A DNA stretch of 64,000 nucleotides from the NCBI RefSeq assembly GCF_946998875.1, contig NZ_CAMQAY010000003.1, positions 62,001-126,000 of the forward strand, read 5' to 3'. The first letter of the stretch is position 1; the number at the start of each line of letters is the position of its first letter. The stretch comes from an uncultured Peptoniphilus sp. (GTDB lineage Bacteria; Bacillota; Clostridia; Tissierellales; Peptoniphilaceae). A program made the position numbers and the translations under genes. The notes under the pieces were generated by a model. The model made no database searches and was not told the origin of the DNA. It saw nothing but the letters and a program-made list of their open reading frames with translations. Below are positions 34,169 through 42,487 of the stretch, piece after piece.

Positions 34169-35890
34169 CTAATATACAAATTCTTCTGACTTCTTTGATG
34201 ACTCAATCATCTTCTTGTAAGTCTTGCTTCTTTCTATTAGTTCTTCATGTCTTCCAAAGTCTTCAATTTTTCCGTCTTTCATAACAATTATTTGGTCTAC
34301 ATTTTCTATTGACTTCATCCTGTGGGATATTATGATGACAGTTTTCTTCTTTATTAATTTATTCAAAGACTCTTGGATATACTTTTCATTTTCCACATCA
34401 AGTGATGCAGCAATTTCATCTAAAAGAATTATTTCTGCATCCTTTAAGAAAGCTCTCGCTATGGAAATTCTTTGTCTTTCACCGCCAGATAAGTTTGAAC
34501 CATTTTCGCCAATTTCTGTTTCATATCCCCTTGGCAATTTCTTTACAAAGTCATCGCAGTTGGCAAGTCTTGCCGCTTCAAGGACTTCTTCGTCACTGGC
34601 ACTGGACCTACCCAACCTAATATTTTCCATTACTGATCCATTAAAGAGGGTTACATCTTGAAAGACCATGGAAATGTGTTTGAACAAGTCTTGTGTGGCA
34701 ATATTTTTTATCTCCTTGCCATCAATTTTGATTTCTCCAGAGTCATAATCATATAATCTTGCCACTAATTTGATTAGGGTGGACTTACCGCAACCAGATG
34801 GACCAACAAGGGCAGTAGTCTTTCCCTGCAAGGCCTTAAAGGAAATATTATCTATAACTTTTTTGTCATGGAGATAAGAAAAAGTAAGCTTCCTTCCATC
34901 AATGTCAAAGGACTTCAAGTCTGCTCTATTTCCCCTTTGAATTTTTTCATTCCTAAGTGCCTTTATCTTTTCAACTGGCGAATCGATATACATTAACTCT
35001 GCATAAAATCCGTTGAAGGCAGCGACTCCATCAATTAATCTTGCTGAAGCAAATAAGTAGCCCGCAAAATACAAGATATTTATTTCTCCATCTATCAAGC
35101 TATTTAATCCAACATATATTGCAAGGGCTAGGGATAAGTTTGCCACAACTCTTGCAGAAACAATGGGGATAACTTGTCCCAGTTCTGACTTAATGTGTTT
35201 CTTTTCTAAGGACCTAACAAAGTCAATGCCATTTTTTTCCTTTTCTTCAGTCAAATTATAGGACTTGATCTCTGTAGATAGGTCAATGAGTTCTTGGAAC
35301 ATCTTTGAGGACTTCCTTTGCTCCTTATAATAGAAACTCACTCCCTTCTTTTGAATCTTGCTTGAAAGGAAATTCAAAATAGCAGAAATATAAATTGGCA
35401 CTATAACTGCAAGCCCAAGTTTTAAATTCCCAATTAGTAACAAAATGGAAATAATAACTAGATTTATTATAAAGGCATAAAATCCTGAAAGTGCATGAGA
35501 AAGACTATGCTCAATTGCCTCTACATCCTTCATTATTGTTTGAGAAAGATCTGTTAAATCTCTACTTGTATAAAAACTAAGAGGCAGGTCCTTAATTATT
35601 TCAGAAATTTCTATCCTAAGATTTGCAGATTCCTTATAGGTTTCGTTGTAAGTTGTAATGTAGTCCCTATTAATTACAAAAATCATGAGAAGGGCAATTA
35701 TTACATAGGCGATGACCGAAAGCCTTGGACTAAAGTCTCCTAAATTTAACAGGCCTTGCAGTACATACATAAGAAGGAACATAGGTAGCATATAAGAAAG
35801 GCTCTTTAGACTAGAATATCTTATTGCAACAAGGGCACCCTCTGCCCCCTTGTCTGTAAGTCCAAAACGATTTTTCAAATAATTTTTCAT
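34169..35890 (-). CDS. YbtQ-like ABC half-transporter
   Basis: 573 residues: six-TM exporter-type membrane domain (about 20-310), then ATPase with Walker A GPSGCGKST, LSGGERQRISIARAF, Walker B IILLDEIAASLD and switch ISHRMKS. Exporter-fold pairs of this subtype (YbtPQ, IrtAB) import metal-siderophore complexes. It is the second of two consecutive half-transporters, sharing one base with the first, so a heterodimer is likely. Import rather than export is inferred from the Fur box and neighbours, not from sequence. Confidence 0.82.
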   Translation of the reverse strand: MKNYLKNRFGLTDKGAEGALVAIRYSSLKSLSYMLPMFLLMYVLQGLLNLGDFSPRLSVIAYVIIALLMIFVINRDYITTYNETYKESANLRIEISEIIKDLPLSFYTSRDLTDLSQTIMKDVEAIEHSLSHALSGFYAFIINLVIISILLLIGNLKLGLAVIVPIYISAILNFLSSKIQKKGVSFYYKEQRKSSKMFQELIDLSTEIKSYNLTEEKEKNGIDFVRSLEKKHIKSELGQVIPIVSARVVANLSLALAIYVGLNSLIDGEINILYFAGYLFASARLIDGVAAFNGFYAELMYIDSPVEKIKALRNEKIQRGNRADLKSFDIDGRKLTFSYLHDKKVIDNISFKALQGKTTALVGPSGCGKSTLIKLVARLYDYDSGEIKIDGKEIKNIATQDLFKHISMVFQDVTLFNGSVMENIRLGRSSASDEEVLEAARLANCDDFVKKLPRGYETEIGENGSNLSGGERQRISIARAFLKDAEIILLDEIAASLDVENEKYIQESLNKLIKKKTVIIISHRMKSIENVDQIIVMKDGKIEDFGRHEELIERSKTYKKMIESSKKSEEFVY

Positions 35891-37635
35891 CAGTCAACCC
35901 TCCATTCATTTGCCTTCATATACATTTCCACAAACTTCTTATACTTACCATCTTCCTTATAAAGTTTATCGTGACTTCCTCTTTCAATTAGCTTTCCATC
36001 TTCAATCAAAAGAATTTCATCTACCCCTCTTATGGAAGTGAGCCTATGGGCAATCATAATTGTAGTCCTGTTCTTTATTAATTCCTTAAAGGCTCTTTGT
36101 AGTTCATACTCGTTTTCAGGGTCAGCTGCAGCTGAAGCTTCGTCCATAATTATAATTTTTGGATCCTTTAGGAAAATTCTAGCAATACTTACCCTTTGCT
36201 TTTCTCCACCAGAGAGATTTACACCCTCTGCTCCAATCACTACATCATAACCATCTTTAAATTTGTCTATAAATTCATCACACCTTGCAAGCCTTAATGC
36301 CCTTAAAACTTCTTCATCAGAGGCATCACTTTTTCCAAGCTTAACATTTTCAAATATGGAAATACCTTGGAAGAGTTGTGGGTTTTGAAAAACAATTCCT
36401 ATATTTTTCATAAGACTTTCCTTATCATAAGAAGAAATATTTTTGTTTCCAATTAAAATTTCTCCTGAGTCGACAGGGTATAGACCAGAAATTAATTTTG
36501 CAATAGTTGATTTACCTGAGCCAGAACTACCCACCAAGGCATAGACCTTATCTTCCTCAAGACTCAATGAGAACTTATCTAAAATTTTATTTTCTCCGTC
36601 ATAAGAGAAGTCGACATTTTTAAACTCAATATTCTTGTTTAAAAATTCCCTTTGGCTTCCAAATTCTATTTCCTTGGCCTTCATCTCCTTGAATAAATTT
36701 TCAAGATTATCCACAGCAGAATTGGCTTGGAAGATATACATAGATACATACATAATTTTCATTGTGTTAGAAAAGAATATCCCCATGAATAAAGTGAAAA
36801 ATAAAATTTTTGCCGCCCAAAGACCAGGATCAGCTCCCCTGTTTACCATAAAGATTCCCAAAAATATTGGCGTAATTATAAAAATATTTAAAAGCCATTG
36901 GAATAGGACATAGGGAATCCTGCAAGACATAGAATATTTATAGACCATATCCTTATAAATGAGGATTGAATCATAAAGTTTTTTAAAACCAATTAGGGGC
37001 GCATTAAAAATCTTTACTACAGGCATAGCCCTTACATACTCAACTGCACCTGCGTTCATTTCGTCAAGCATATCCATGTACTTCTTCATAAAGGACTGAT
37101 CGCCCATCATATTTTTTACAAGGACTAAACTTATTAGGACAATGACAATAAAAAATATTCCAAGGTATAAATCCAATACGAAGGTCAAAATAATCATAAG
37201 TATGGGAGTCAATAATGCGGCAGTTTGATCTGGAATTAAATGAGCCACTATCATGTGAGTTTGCTCAACATTGTTGTCAATTATTTTCCTCACTTCACCA
37301 GAATTATGTAGATCAAAAAAAGTATTAGATGCCCTGAGAAGGTGCCTTATACCTCTTTCACGAAGACGAGTTTCAAGCCTAAATCCTGCCAAGTGACTCA
37401 TCCAAAGACCCATAAAATATAAAAGACCATAGGCAATAAATAAAAATAAAATTTTTATGGCAAGACTCCTTTCTTCAGACAAGACCCCGCCAGTAAAAAC
37501 ATTCTTTAGCAAAATCCAAATTAAATAATAAGCATAAAATTCTAAAAAAATGCCCACCGCTGTAAGTAGACTCGCAAGAATACCGTGGAGTCTTCTCTCA
37601 GGTATGTAGGAAAATAATTTTTTGTATAATTTCAA
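35890..37635 (-). CDS. YbtP-like ABC half-transporter
   Basis: 581 residues, first gene of the operon. Six-TM exporter-type domain followed by ATPase: Walker A GSSGSGKST, signature LSGGEKQRVSIARIF, Walker B IIIMDEASAAADPENE, switch MIAHRLTS. The D-loop reads SAAADPE where most have xxSALD. Partner of the next gene. A Fur box and -10 lie about 40-60 bp upstream of its ATG; the GAGGTGTCAT segment before the ATG is the ribosome binding site. A generic multidrug or peptide exporter is the alternative. Confidence 0.82.
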   Translation of the reverse strand: MKLYKKLFSYIPERRLHGILASLLTAVGIFLEFYAYYLIWILLKNVFTGGVLSEERSLAIKILFLFIAYGLLYFMGLWMSHLAGFRLETRLRERGIRHLLRASNTFFDLHNSGEVRKIIDNNVEQTHMIVAHLIPDQTAALLTPILMIILTFVLDLYLGIFFIVIVLISLVLVKNMMGDQSFMKKYMDMLDEMNAGAVEYVRAMPVVKIFNAPLIGFKKLYDSILIYKDMVYKYSMSCRIPYVLFQWLLNIFIITPIFLGIFMVNRGADPGLWAAKILFFTLFMGIFFSNTMKIMYVSMYIFQANSAVDNLENLFKEMKAKEIEFGSQREFLNKNIEFKNVDFSYDGENKILDKFSLSLEEDKVYALVGSSGSGKSTIAKLISGLYPVDSGEILIGNKNISSYDKESLMKNIGIVFQNPQLFQGISIFENVKLGKSDASDEEVLRALRLARCDEFIDKFKDGYDVVIGAEGVNLSGGEKQRVSIARIFLKDPKIIIMDEASAAADPENEYELQRAFKELIKNRTTIMIAHRLTSIRGVDEILLIEDGKLIERGSHDKLYKEDGKYKKFVEMYMKANEWRVD

Positions 37636-37671
37636 AATATGACACCTCTCTTTATTTAATTAAAAATCAAT

Positions 37672-37697
37672 TGATAATGATTATCGAGATTATTATA
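37672..37697 (-). promoter_or_regulatory. Fur box overlapping the transporter operon promoter
   Basis: TGATAATGATTATCG (37672-37686) is a 7-1-7 inverted repeat with 6 of 7 pairs; the inner 6-1-6 GATAAT-G-ATTATC is perfect and matches the classical Fur consensus. The minus-strand -10 TATAAT is at 37697-37692, so the box sits over the start of transcription, the usual place for Fur repression. Confidence 0.8.
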
Positions 37698-37845
37698 ATA
37701 TTTTCTTTCCTAAATTTCTTAACAAAAATACTTTTCTATTCAAAAAATTTTTTAATTATATTCAATTAGAATTTATTTACCATATTTTACTTTAATCACA
37801 AAACATTCAAATTTTTTTATAAAACATCTTTGCAAGAAAGCATAA

Positions 37846-37880
37846 AAAACAGTCCCACATTAATGACGTGCGACTGTTTT
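37846..37880. terminator. Hairpin 1 (terminator-like)
   Basis: Stem AAAACAGTC..CAC with GTG..GACTGTTTT and one mismatch. T-run of four on the plus strand and five to six on the minus strand. The nearest gene end is over 100 bp away. Confidence 0.55.
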
Positions 37881-37914
37881 AAAATTTAATTTAAAAAATT
37901 TTAAAGATAAAAAT

Positions 37915-37937
37915 AAGGGCATCCGCCCTTTTTTTTG
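37915..37937 (+). terminator. Hairpin 2 (terminator-like)
   Basis: Stem AAGGGC/GCCCTT with ATCC loop followed on the plus strand by eight T. No plus-strand gene precedes it. Confidence 0.55.
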
Positions 37938-37948
37938 CAAAGTAACAA

Positions 37949-37980
37949 AAAATCTCCACGAGCCTGTGGAGATTTTTTTT
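37949..37980. terminator. Hairpin 3, terminator of the truncated lipoprotein gene
   Basis: Stem AATCTCCAC/GTGGAGATT with a 6-nt loop; T-run of eight on the plus strand and six on the minus strand. Lies about 35 bp past the stop of the lipoprotein gene. Confidence 0.8.
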
Positions 37981-38016
37981 ATATTATTTAAATTTCTTTT
38001 GAACTATTCATTCGCT

Positions 38017-38562
38017 CTAAATATTTTCTGTAAGTGAATCAATCTTTTCTTTAGCAGCATCTTCATCTAAGCCCAAGCCCTTGGCAAAGAAGTTGAGACC
38101 ATTTTTTGTGTCCTCTAAAGTCTCAAAGGAAGCTGAAGCATAGGAAATGCCCTCCACCTTTTGTCCCAAAGGTTTATCATAAGTTACACTTGAATCTGTA
38201 AGATAATAATCTGGGTTTAGATTTTTTACAAGTTTAAAGTTAGGATTCATTTCATCGCCTATACTACTTGCATCGGGATAAATGGACTCTGCTCCATTAG
38301 GAACTGCCACTACATTTTCATAACCCAAAAATTTTAAAGCCTTTGCAGCCTTAACTGACATAGCAACAATTCTTGGATTTTCTTTTTCTACAAAGAGTTT
38401 ATCCTCCACCTTTTCATCTTTTTCTTTGTCTACATTTTCTTGGCTTACTTCTTTTGCATTAGAAGTATTTTCTACTCTTGCCTTCTCCTGAGATTTGCAT
38501 GAAGTTACTAACATCATTATAAGTAAGGCAAAAACAATCTTCATATAAAACTTTCTTTTCAT
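38017..38562 (-). CDS. IsdE/FepB-like binding lipoprotein, half length
   Basis: 181 residues from the ATG at 38562 (AGGAG eight bases upstream). Lipobox VTSC (Cys22), a charged linker to about 70, then the N-terminal lobe of a cluster A-II (siderophore/haem) solute-binding protein: PRIVAMSVKAAKALKFLGY, VAVPNGAESIYPDASSIG, NPNFKLVKNLNPDYYL. It ends at residues LTENI, where full-length relatives such as IsdE (about 290) continue with the interlobe helix and second lobe. The next frame codons hold stops and a terminator follows at once. A deletion remnant is most likely; a natural one-lobe protein is possible. No permease or ATPase of this class adjoins it. Confidence 0.75.
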   Translation of the reverse strand: MKRKFYMKIVFALLIMMLVTSCKSQEKARVENTSNAKEVSQENVDKEKDEKVEDKLFVEKENPRIVAMSVKAAKALKFLGYENVVAVPNGAESIYPDASSIGDEMNPNFKLVKNLNPDYYLTDSSVTYDKPLGQKVEGISYASASFETLEDTKNGLNFFAKGLGLDEDAAKEKIDSLTENI

Positions 38563-38741
38563 AGAACACACTCCTTTTAAATTTTTCTCTATTTTTAGTT
38601 CTTCTTATTACCATGATATCACATTATTCAAAAAAAAAAAAAATAGAATGGCAAAATTTTGTGAAGTTTTTATATATATAAAGTAGTTAAAAAAAGTGTA
38701 TTTGAAATTTTTTTAAAATTTATTAAAAAATTTGCAAGAAA

Positions 38742-38768
38742 AAACTGCCGCTTGCACGACAGTTTCTT
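38742..38768 (-). terminator. Terminator of the rnf operon
   Basis: Stem AAACTG..CG with CG..CAGTTT, one bulged pair, followed on the minus strand by six T; 18 bp past the rnfB stop. Confidence 0.75.
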
Positions 38769-38785
38769 AATTTAGATTTTAAAGA

Positions 38786-39703
38786 TTAAGCATTAACTTT
38801 TTCTTTTTCTGCTTCAGCTTTCTTTAGCTTTGCTTCTTCAAGTTTTGCTTGTCTTTCTTTTTCTTTCTTTTCTTTTTCCTTTTGTTTCATCTTTTCCACT
38901 CTTTCAGGATATTCGCAATAAATTGCTCCTGTTGGACATTTTGAAACGCAAATTCCACAGTTGATACACTTGTCATAATCAATTGATGCTAGGTTGTTTT
39001 CTACATGGATTGCATCCTTAGGACAGTTCTTTTCACAGATACCGCATCCGATACAACCTATTGAACAGTTAGTTCTTACAACTTTTCCTGGATCAAGTGA
39101 CTTACATTCAACAACTGTCTTTGATTTGTAAGGTCTAAGTGCAATGATTTTTTTAGGGCAAATGTTGATACACTTCATGCAGGCAACACATTTTTCCTTG
39201 TCTACTACTGCAACTCCATTTACCATGTGAATTGCATCAAATTCGCAGACACTTACGCAAGTGCCACCGCCGCAGCAACCAAAGTTACATGCCTTTGCAC
39301 CTTGTTGATAGTCAGAAATTAATCTACAGTCAACTAAATCATTGTAATCATATTTATTTTTTGCCTTGTCGCAGTCTCCTTGGCAAAGTACACAGGCAAT
39401 ATTTCTTTCTACATTTCCTGCATTAACGCCCATTACTTGGCTGACTTTTTCAGCTGTATCTGCACCACCAATTACACAACCATTTACTGGTGCTTTTCCA
39501 TTGGCAATGGCTTCTGCTAAACCATCGCAACCAGGAAATCCACAAGCTCCACAGTTTGCTCCCGGAAGTACATCTCTAACTTCAGCGACCTTTGGATCTA
39601 CCTTTACATAAAAAACCTTAGATGCAATTGAAAGAATTACTCCAAAAAAGGCTCCTGCAATTCCCAAAAACAAGACTGGGGTAAGTACTGTACTCATTTC
39701 CAT
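38786..39703 (-). CDS. rnfB: Rnf complex subunit RnfB
   Basis: 305-residue iron-sulfur subunit of the ferredoxin:NAD+ oxidoreductase that pumps ions. N-terminal TM helix, then the four-Cys cluster of GANCGACGFPGCDGL (about 49-63) and at least four further CxxCxxCxxxC ferredoxin motifs. The last 45 residues are a Lys/Glu-rich charged tail (KQKEKEKKEKERQAKLEEA), absent from short RnfB proteins. Last gene of rnfCDGEAB, the order usual in Clostridia. Confidence 0.95.
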   Translation of the reverse strand: MEMSTVLTPVLFLGIAGAFFGVILSIASKVFYVKVDPKVAEVRDVLPGANCGACGFPGCDGLAEAIANGKAPVNGCVIGGADTAEKVSQVMGVNAGNVERNIACVLCQGDCDKAKNKYDYNDLVDCRLISDYQQGAKACNFGCCGGGTCVSVCEFDAIHMVNGVAVVDKEKCVACMKCINICPKKIIALRPYKSKTVVECKSLDPGKVVRTNCSIGCIGCGICEKNCPKDAIHVENNLASIDYDKCINCGICVSKCPTGAIYCEYPERVEKMKQKEKEKKEKERQAKLEEAKLKKAEAEKEKVNA

Positions 39704-39712
39704 AATTACCTC

Positions 39713-40291
39713 CTATACCAATCCGCCGAAACCTGAAAATGCAATTGCCATTAGGCCTGCACTAACAAGTGCAATTGGAACTCCTTGAAGTGCCTTAGGT
39801 ACATCTGCTAGCATTAATTTTTCTCTTAGTGCTGCTATAAGTACAAGGGCAAGTGTGAAACCTATTGAAGCTCCAAATCCGCTAAATATTGTTTCTATTA
39901 AGTTATATCCATTTTGAACATTTAAAACTGTTACACCAAGTACAACACAGTTTGTAGTAATAAGTGGAAGATATACACCCATGGCTTGGTAAAGTGAAGG
40001 TGATGACTTCTTAATAAACATTTCTACAAATTGTACTAGTGATGCAATTACAAGAATAAATGCAATTGTTTGTAAATACTCAAGTCCAAATTTATCTAAT
40101 ACAAAAATTTGAATTAGCCATGTTATTGCAGATGCAAGTACAACTACAAAGGTAACGGCTACTCCCATTCCAAGGGCAGTCTCTGTCTTGGAAGATACAC
40201 CTAAGAAGGGACAAATTCCTAAGAATTGAGCAAAAACATAATTATTTACAAGTATTGTTGAAATTAAAATCGTAATAATACTTTCTAACAT
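39713..40291 (-). CDS. rnfA: Rnf complex subunit RnfA
   Basis: 192 residues, six TM helices. Opens with the family's VNNYVFAQFLGICPFLGVS, and TNCVVLGVTVL is the second half of the inverted repeat; the Cys in each half co-ordinates the membrane iron-sulfur centre of RnfA-RnfE/NqrD-E pairs. Shares one base with rnfE upstream. Confidence 0.95.
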   Translation of the reverse strand: MLESIITILISTILVNNYVFAQFLGICPFLGVSSKTETALGMGVAVTFVVVLASAITWLIQIFVLDKFGLEYLQTIAFILVIASLVQFVEMFIKKSSPSLYQAMGVYLPLITTNCVVLGVTVLNVQNGYNLIETIFSGFGASIGFTLALVLIAALREKLMLADVPKALQGVPIALVSAGLMAIAFSGFGGLV

Positions 40292-40887
40292 TAGTCTGCC
40301 CTCCTATTTAACATTAGTTTAAATCCTGCAATTAAAAATCCTAGAAGTATGAAGGCACCTGCTGGAGCTCCCATAATTCCAATTCCTGGATAAGATTCTG
40401 GCAAAATATTAACATTAAATAGTGTGCCATATCCGAAAAATTCACGAACAAGACCCATTGCAAGTACGGCAATAGTATATCCAACGCCTGTTCCTATTCC
40501 GTCAACTATTGATGGAACAAGGGCATTTTTATAAGCAAAACCTTCTGCTTCACCAAGGATACAGCAGTTAACTACGATTAGTGGTAAGAAAATACCAAGT
40601 GCTGCATAAATTGGTTGTGAATAAGCTTGAAGTATCATTTGTACTAATGTTACGAAAGTGGCAATTACTACAATAAAACAAGGAATTCTTATTTTATCAG
40701 GTATTATATTTCTAAGTGCAGATACTACTCCGTTACTCATAATTAGTACGAAAGTAACTGCGACTCCCATTGCCAAAGAGTTTGTTAAGTTATTTGTGAT
40801 AGCCAGTGTTGAACAAAGCCCTATAAGTTGGATGAATACGGGATTGTTTTTAAAAGCACCGTCTAAGAATACTTTAGATAATTTCAT
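40291..40887 (-). CDS. rnfE: Rnf complex subunit RnfE
   Basis: 198 residues, six TM helices. NNPVFIQLIGLCSTLAITN and IVVNCCILGEAEGFA are the paired Cys-containing helices that face those of RnfA. Directly followed by rnfA; 11 bp after rnfG. Confidence 0.95.
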   Translation of the reverse strand: MKLSKVFLDGAFKNNPVFIQLIGLCSTLAITNNLTNSLAMGVAVTFVLIMSNGVVSALRNIIPDKIRIPCFIVVIATFVTLVQMILQAYSQPIYAALGIFLPLIVVNCCILGEAEGFAYKNALVPSIVDGIGTGVGYTIAVLAMGLVREFFGYGTLFNVNILPESYPGIGIMGAPAGAFILLGFLIAGFKLMLNRRAD

Positions 40888-40898
40888 TTTAATCCTCC

Positions 40899-41483
40899 TT
40901 ATTCATTCTTTAAAACTTCGTCGTAAACCTTAATGGCATCGTTGGAACCTGCTAGAGCACCCTTAGATGAGATTGTTGCTGATGTAAGCCACATAACTTC
41001 ATCTTCAGCCTTTGGATCCTTAGAAAGTTTTAAAGGACCTGCTGCAGATTTTCCTTCGTAAGATGGATAGTATTCATCAGTTGTGATTCTTGAACCGAAT
41101 CCACTTGTTTCACCATTTGAAATATTTCTAAATCCAGCGATTTTATCTCCATCAAGTAAAAATCCTAGAGCATTAACCATAGCTCCACCATAACCATTTG
41201 ATTTTACATTAACACCGTATCCAACAACTTGGTCGCCTTTTTTTGCAACAAAGATTTTTTCAATATTTGGATATTTTTCTTTAATTGAATTTAATTTTTC
41301 TTGATCATATTCTTCAAAGCCATCTGCATTTTCGCCAAAGATAACTTCGTAAGATGCAAGTGTATTTTTTAGTTCAGTTTCTGCAATTACTGGAGCAGTA
41401 AAACTATTTACAACTGCCAAAAGTCCTGCAGATAGGGCGCAGAAAACTAAAAGTATAATTCCAAATTTTACTGGTTCTTTCAT
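40899..41483 (-). CDS. rnfG: Rnf complex subunit RnfG
   Basis: 194 residues; one N-terminal TM helix and a periplasm-side FMN domain. The covalent FMN site is the Thr of MWLTSATISSKGAL (about 163-176), a variant of the usual SGATxSS. GYGGAMVNALGFL is the other family motif. It starts directly after the rnfD stop. Confidence 0.93.
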   Translation of the reverse strand: MKEPVKFGIILLVFCALSAGLLAVVNSFTAPVIAETELKNTLASYEVIFGENADGFEEYDQEKLNSIKEKYPNIEKIFVAKKGDQVVGYGVNVKSNGYGGAMVNALGFLLDGDKIAGFRNISNGETSGFGSRITTDEYYPSYEGKSAAGPLKLSKDPKAEDEVMWLTSATISSKGALAGSNDAIKVYDEVLKNE

Positions 41484-42476
41484 TTACTTCGCCTCCCCAT
41501 AAGCACTTGTTACTGTAAGCTTGTCAATTAAAGGTGTTGCAAGGTTCATTAGACATATTGCGTAGGAAACACCTTCTGGAAGAGATGCCTTTACTCTTAT
41601 TACTGCTGTTAAAATACCGCAGCCAAGGGCAAATATTATTCTTCCCTTTCTGTTTATTGGGTTTGTAGTGTAGTCAGTTGCCATAAATATAGCACCTAAA
41701 AGTAATCCTCCTGCTAATAATTCGTAAGGAATTATATTCATAGGAATACCTAAAATTCCAAGACATACTGCAGTAGTTGCAACATAAATTACTGGAATTT
41801 CCCAAGAAATTACCTTTCTAAATACTAAATATACAAAACCGATTAAAAGTGCAATTGCTGAAGTTTCTCCAATTACGCCGCCAATGTTTCCAATAAACAT
41901 ATCCTTCATTTGAGGAAGATTTGTAAAGTCTCCAGCTGCTATAAGTTGAAGTGGTGTAGCGTATGTTATTGAATCTAAATCAGTTACGCCTTGTTTTAAT
42001 AATTCAGGTGAAATATAACCTGTAATTTGTTTTGGCCATGATGCCATAAGTACAAGTCTTGCAGCAAGAGCTGGGTTCATAAAGTTAAAACCAATACCAC
42101 CAAAACATTCTTTTACTATTAATATTGAAAAAACGGATCCGAAAGCTGCCATCCATAGTGGGAAAGACTGAGGCATATTTAGTGCAATCAAAATTCCAGT
42201 TACTACAGCAGATAAGTCCCTTATTTGTACAGTCTTTTTAAGTGCAGTTTGAGTTACATACTCAGTTGCCACACATGCTACTACACAAGTTAGAATCAAG
42301 AGAATTGACCTCATTCCAAAGAAATATACAGAAGCAATCATTGCAGGAACAAGTGCTATGATTACATCAAGCATAATCTTTTGAACAGTGTCATTTGATC
42401 TAATGTGAGGAGCAAGTGAAACGAAGCGAGCTTCATTTACTGTCATCGGATCTTTAGTTATTTTATTATTTTCCAA
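41484..42476 (-). CDS. rnfD: Rnf complex subunit RnfD
   Basis: 330 residues, about nine to ten TM helices. Includes GIGFNFMNPALAARLVL, the covalent-FMN Thr in the SITYATPLQL segment, and MATDYTTNPINRKG near the C-terminus. 11 bp after rnfC. Confidence 0.93.
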   Translation of the reverse strand: MENNKITKDPMTVNEARFVSLAPHIRSNDTVQKIMLDVIIALVPAMIASVYFFGMRSILLILTCVVACVATEYVTQTALKKTVQIRDLSAVVTGILIALNMPQSFPLWMAAFGSVFSILIVKECFGGIGFNFMNPALAARLVLMASWPKQITGYISPELLKQGVTDLDSITYATPLQLIAAGDFTNLPQMKDMFIGNIGGVIGETSAIALLIGFVYLVFRKVISWEIPVIYVATTAVCLGILGIPMNIIPYELLAGGLLLGAIFMATDYTTNPINRKGRIIFALGCGILTAVIRVKASLPEGVSYAICLMNLATPLIDKLTVTSAYGEAK

Positions 42477-42487
42477 ATTGATCCCTC

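Larger units (their letters stand above)
37636..38016. other. Intergenic region with iron-responsive promoter and three hairpins
   Basis: About 380 bp with no credible ORF. From low to high coordinate it holds the promoter and Fur box of the transporter operon (37672-37697), about 150 bp of plain AT-rich sequence, and three hairpins in a row (listed separately). The last of these follows the truncated lipoprotein gene. Confidence 0.7.

Noticed and set aside
34224..34661. 145-residue ORF antisense to the YbtQ-like gene
   Set aside because: Complement of Walker and signature coding sequence; no start signals.
34169..37635. Interpretation of the two half-transporters as a plain multidrug exporter
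   Set aside because: Kept only as an alternative: the Fur box, ECF genes and AraC gene in the same operon fit iron-carrier import better.
38627..38641. Run of about 14 A near the IsdE-like gene
   Set aside because: Simple homopolymer in AT-rich spacer; no phase-variable ORF spans it.
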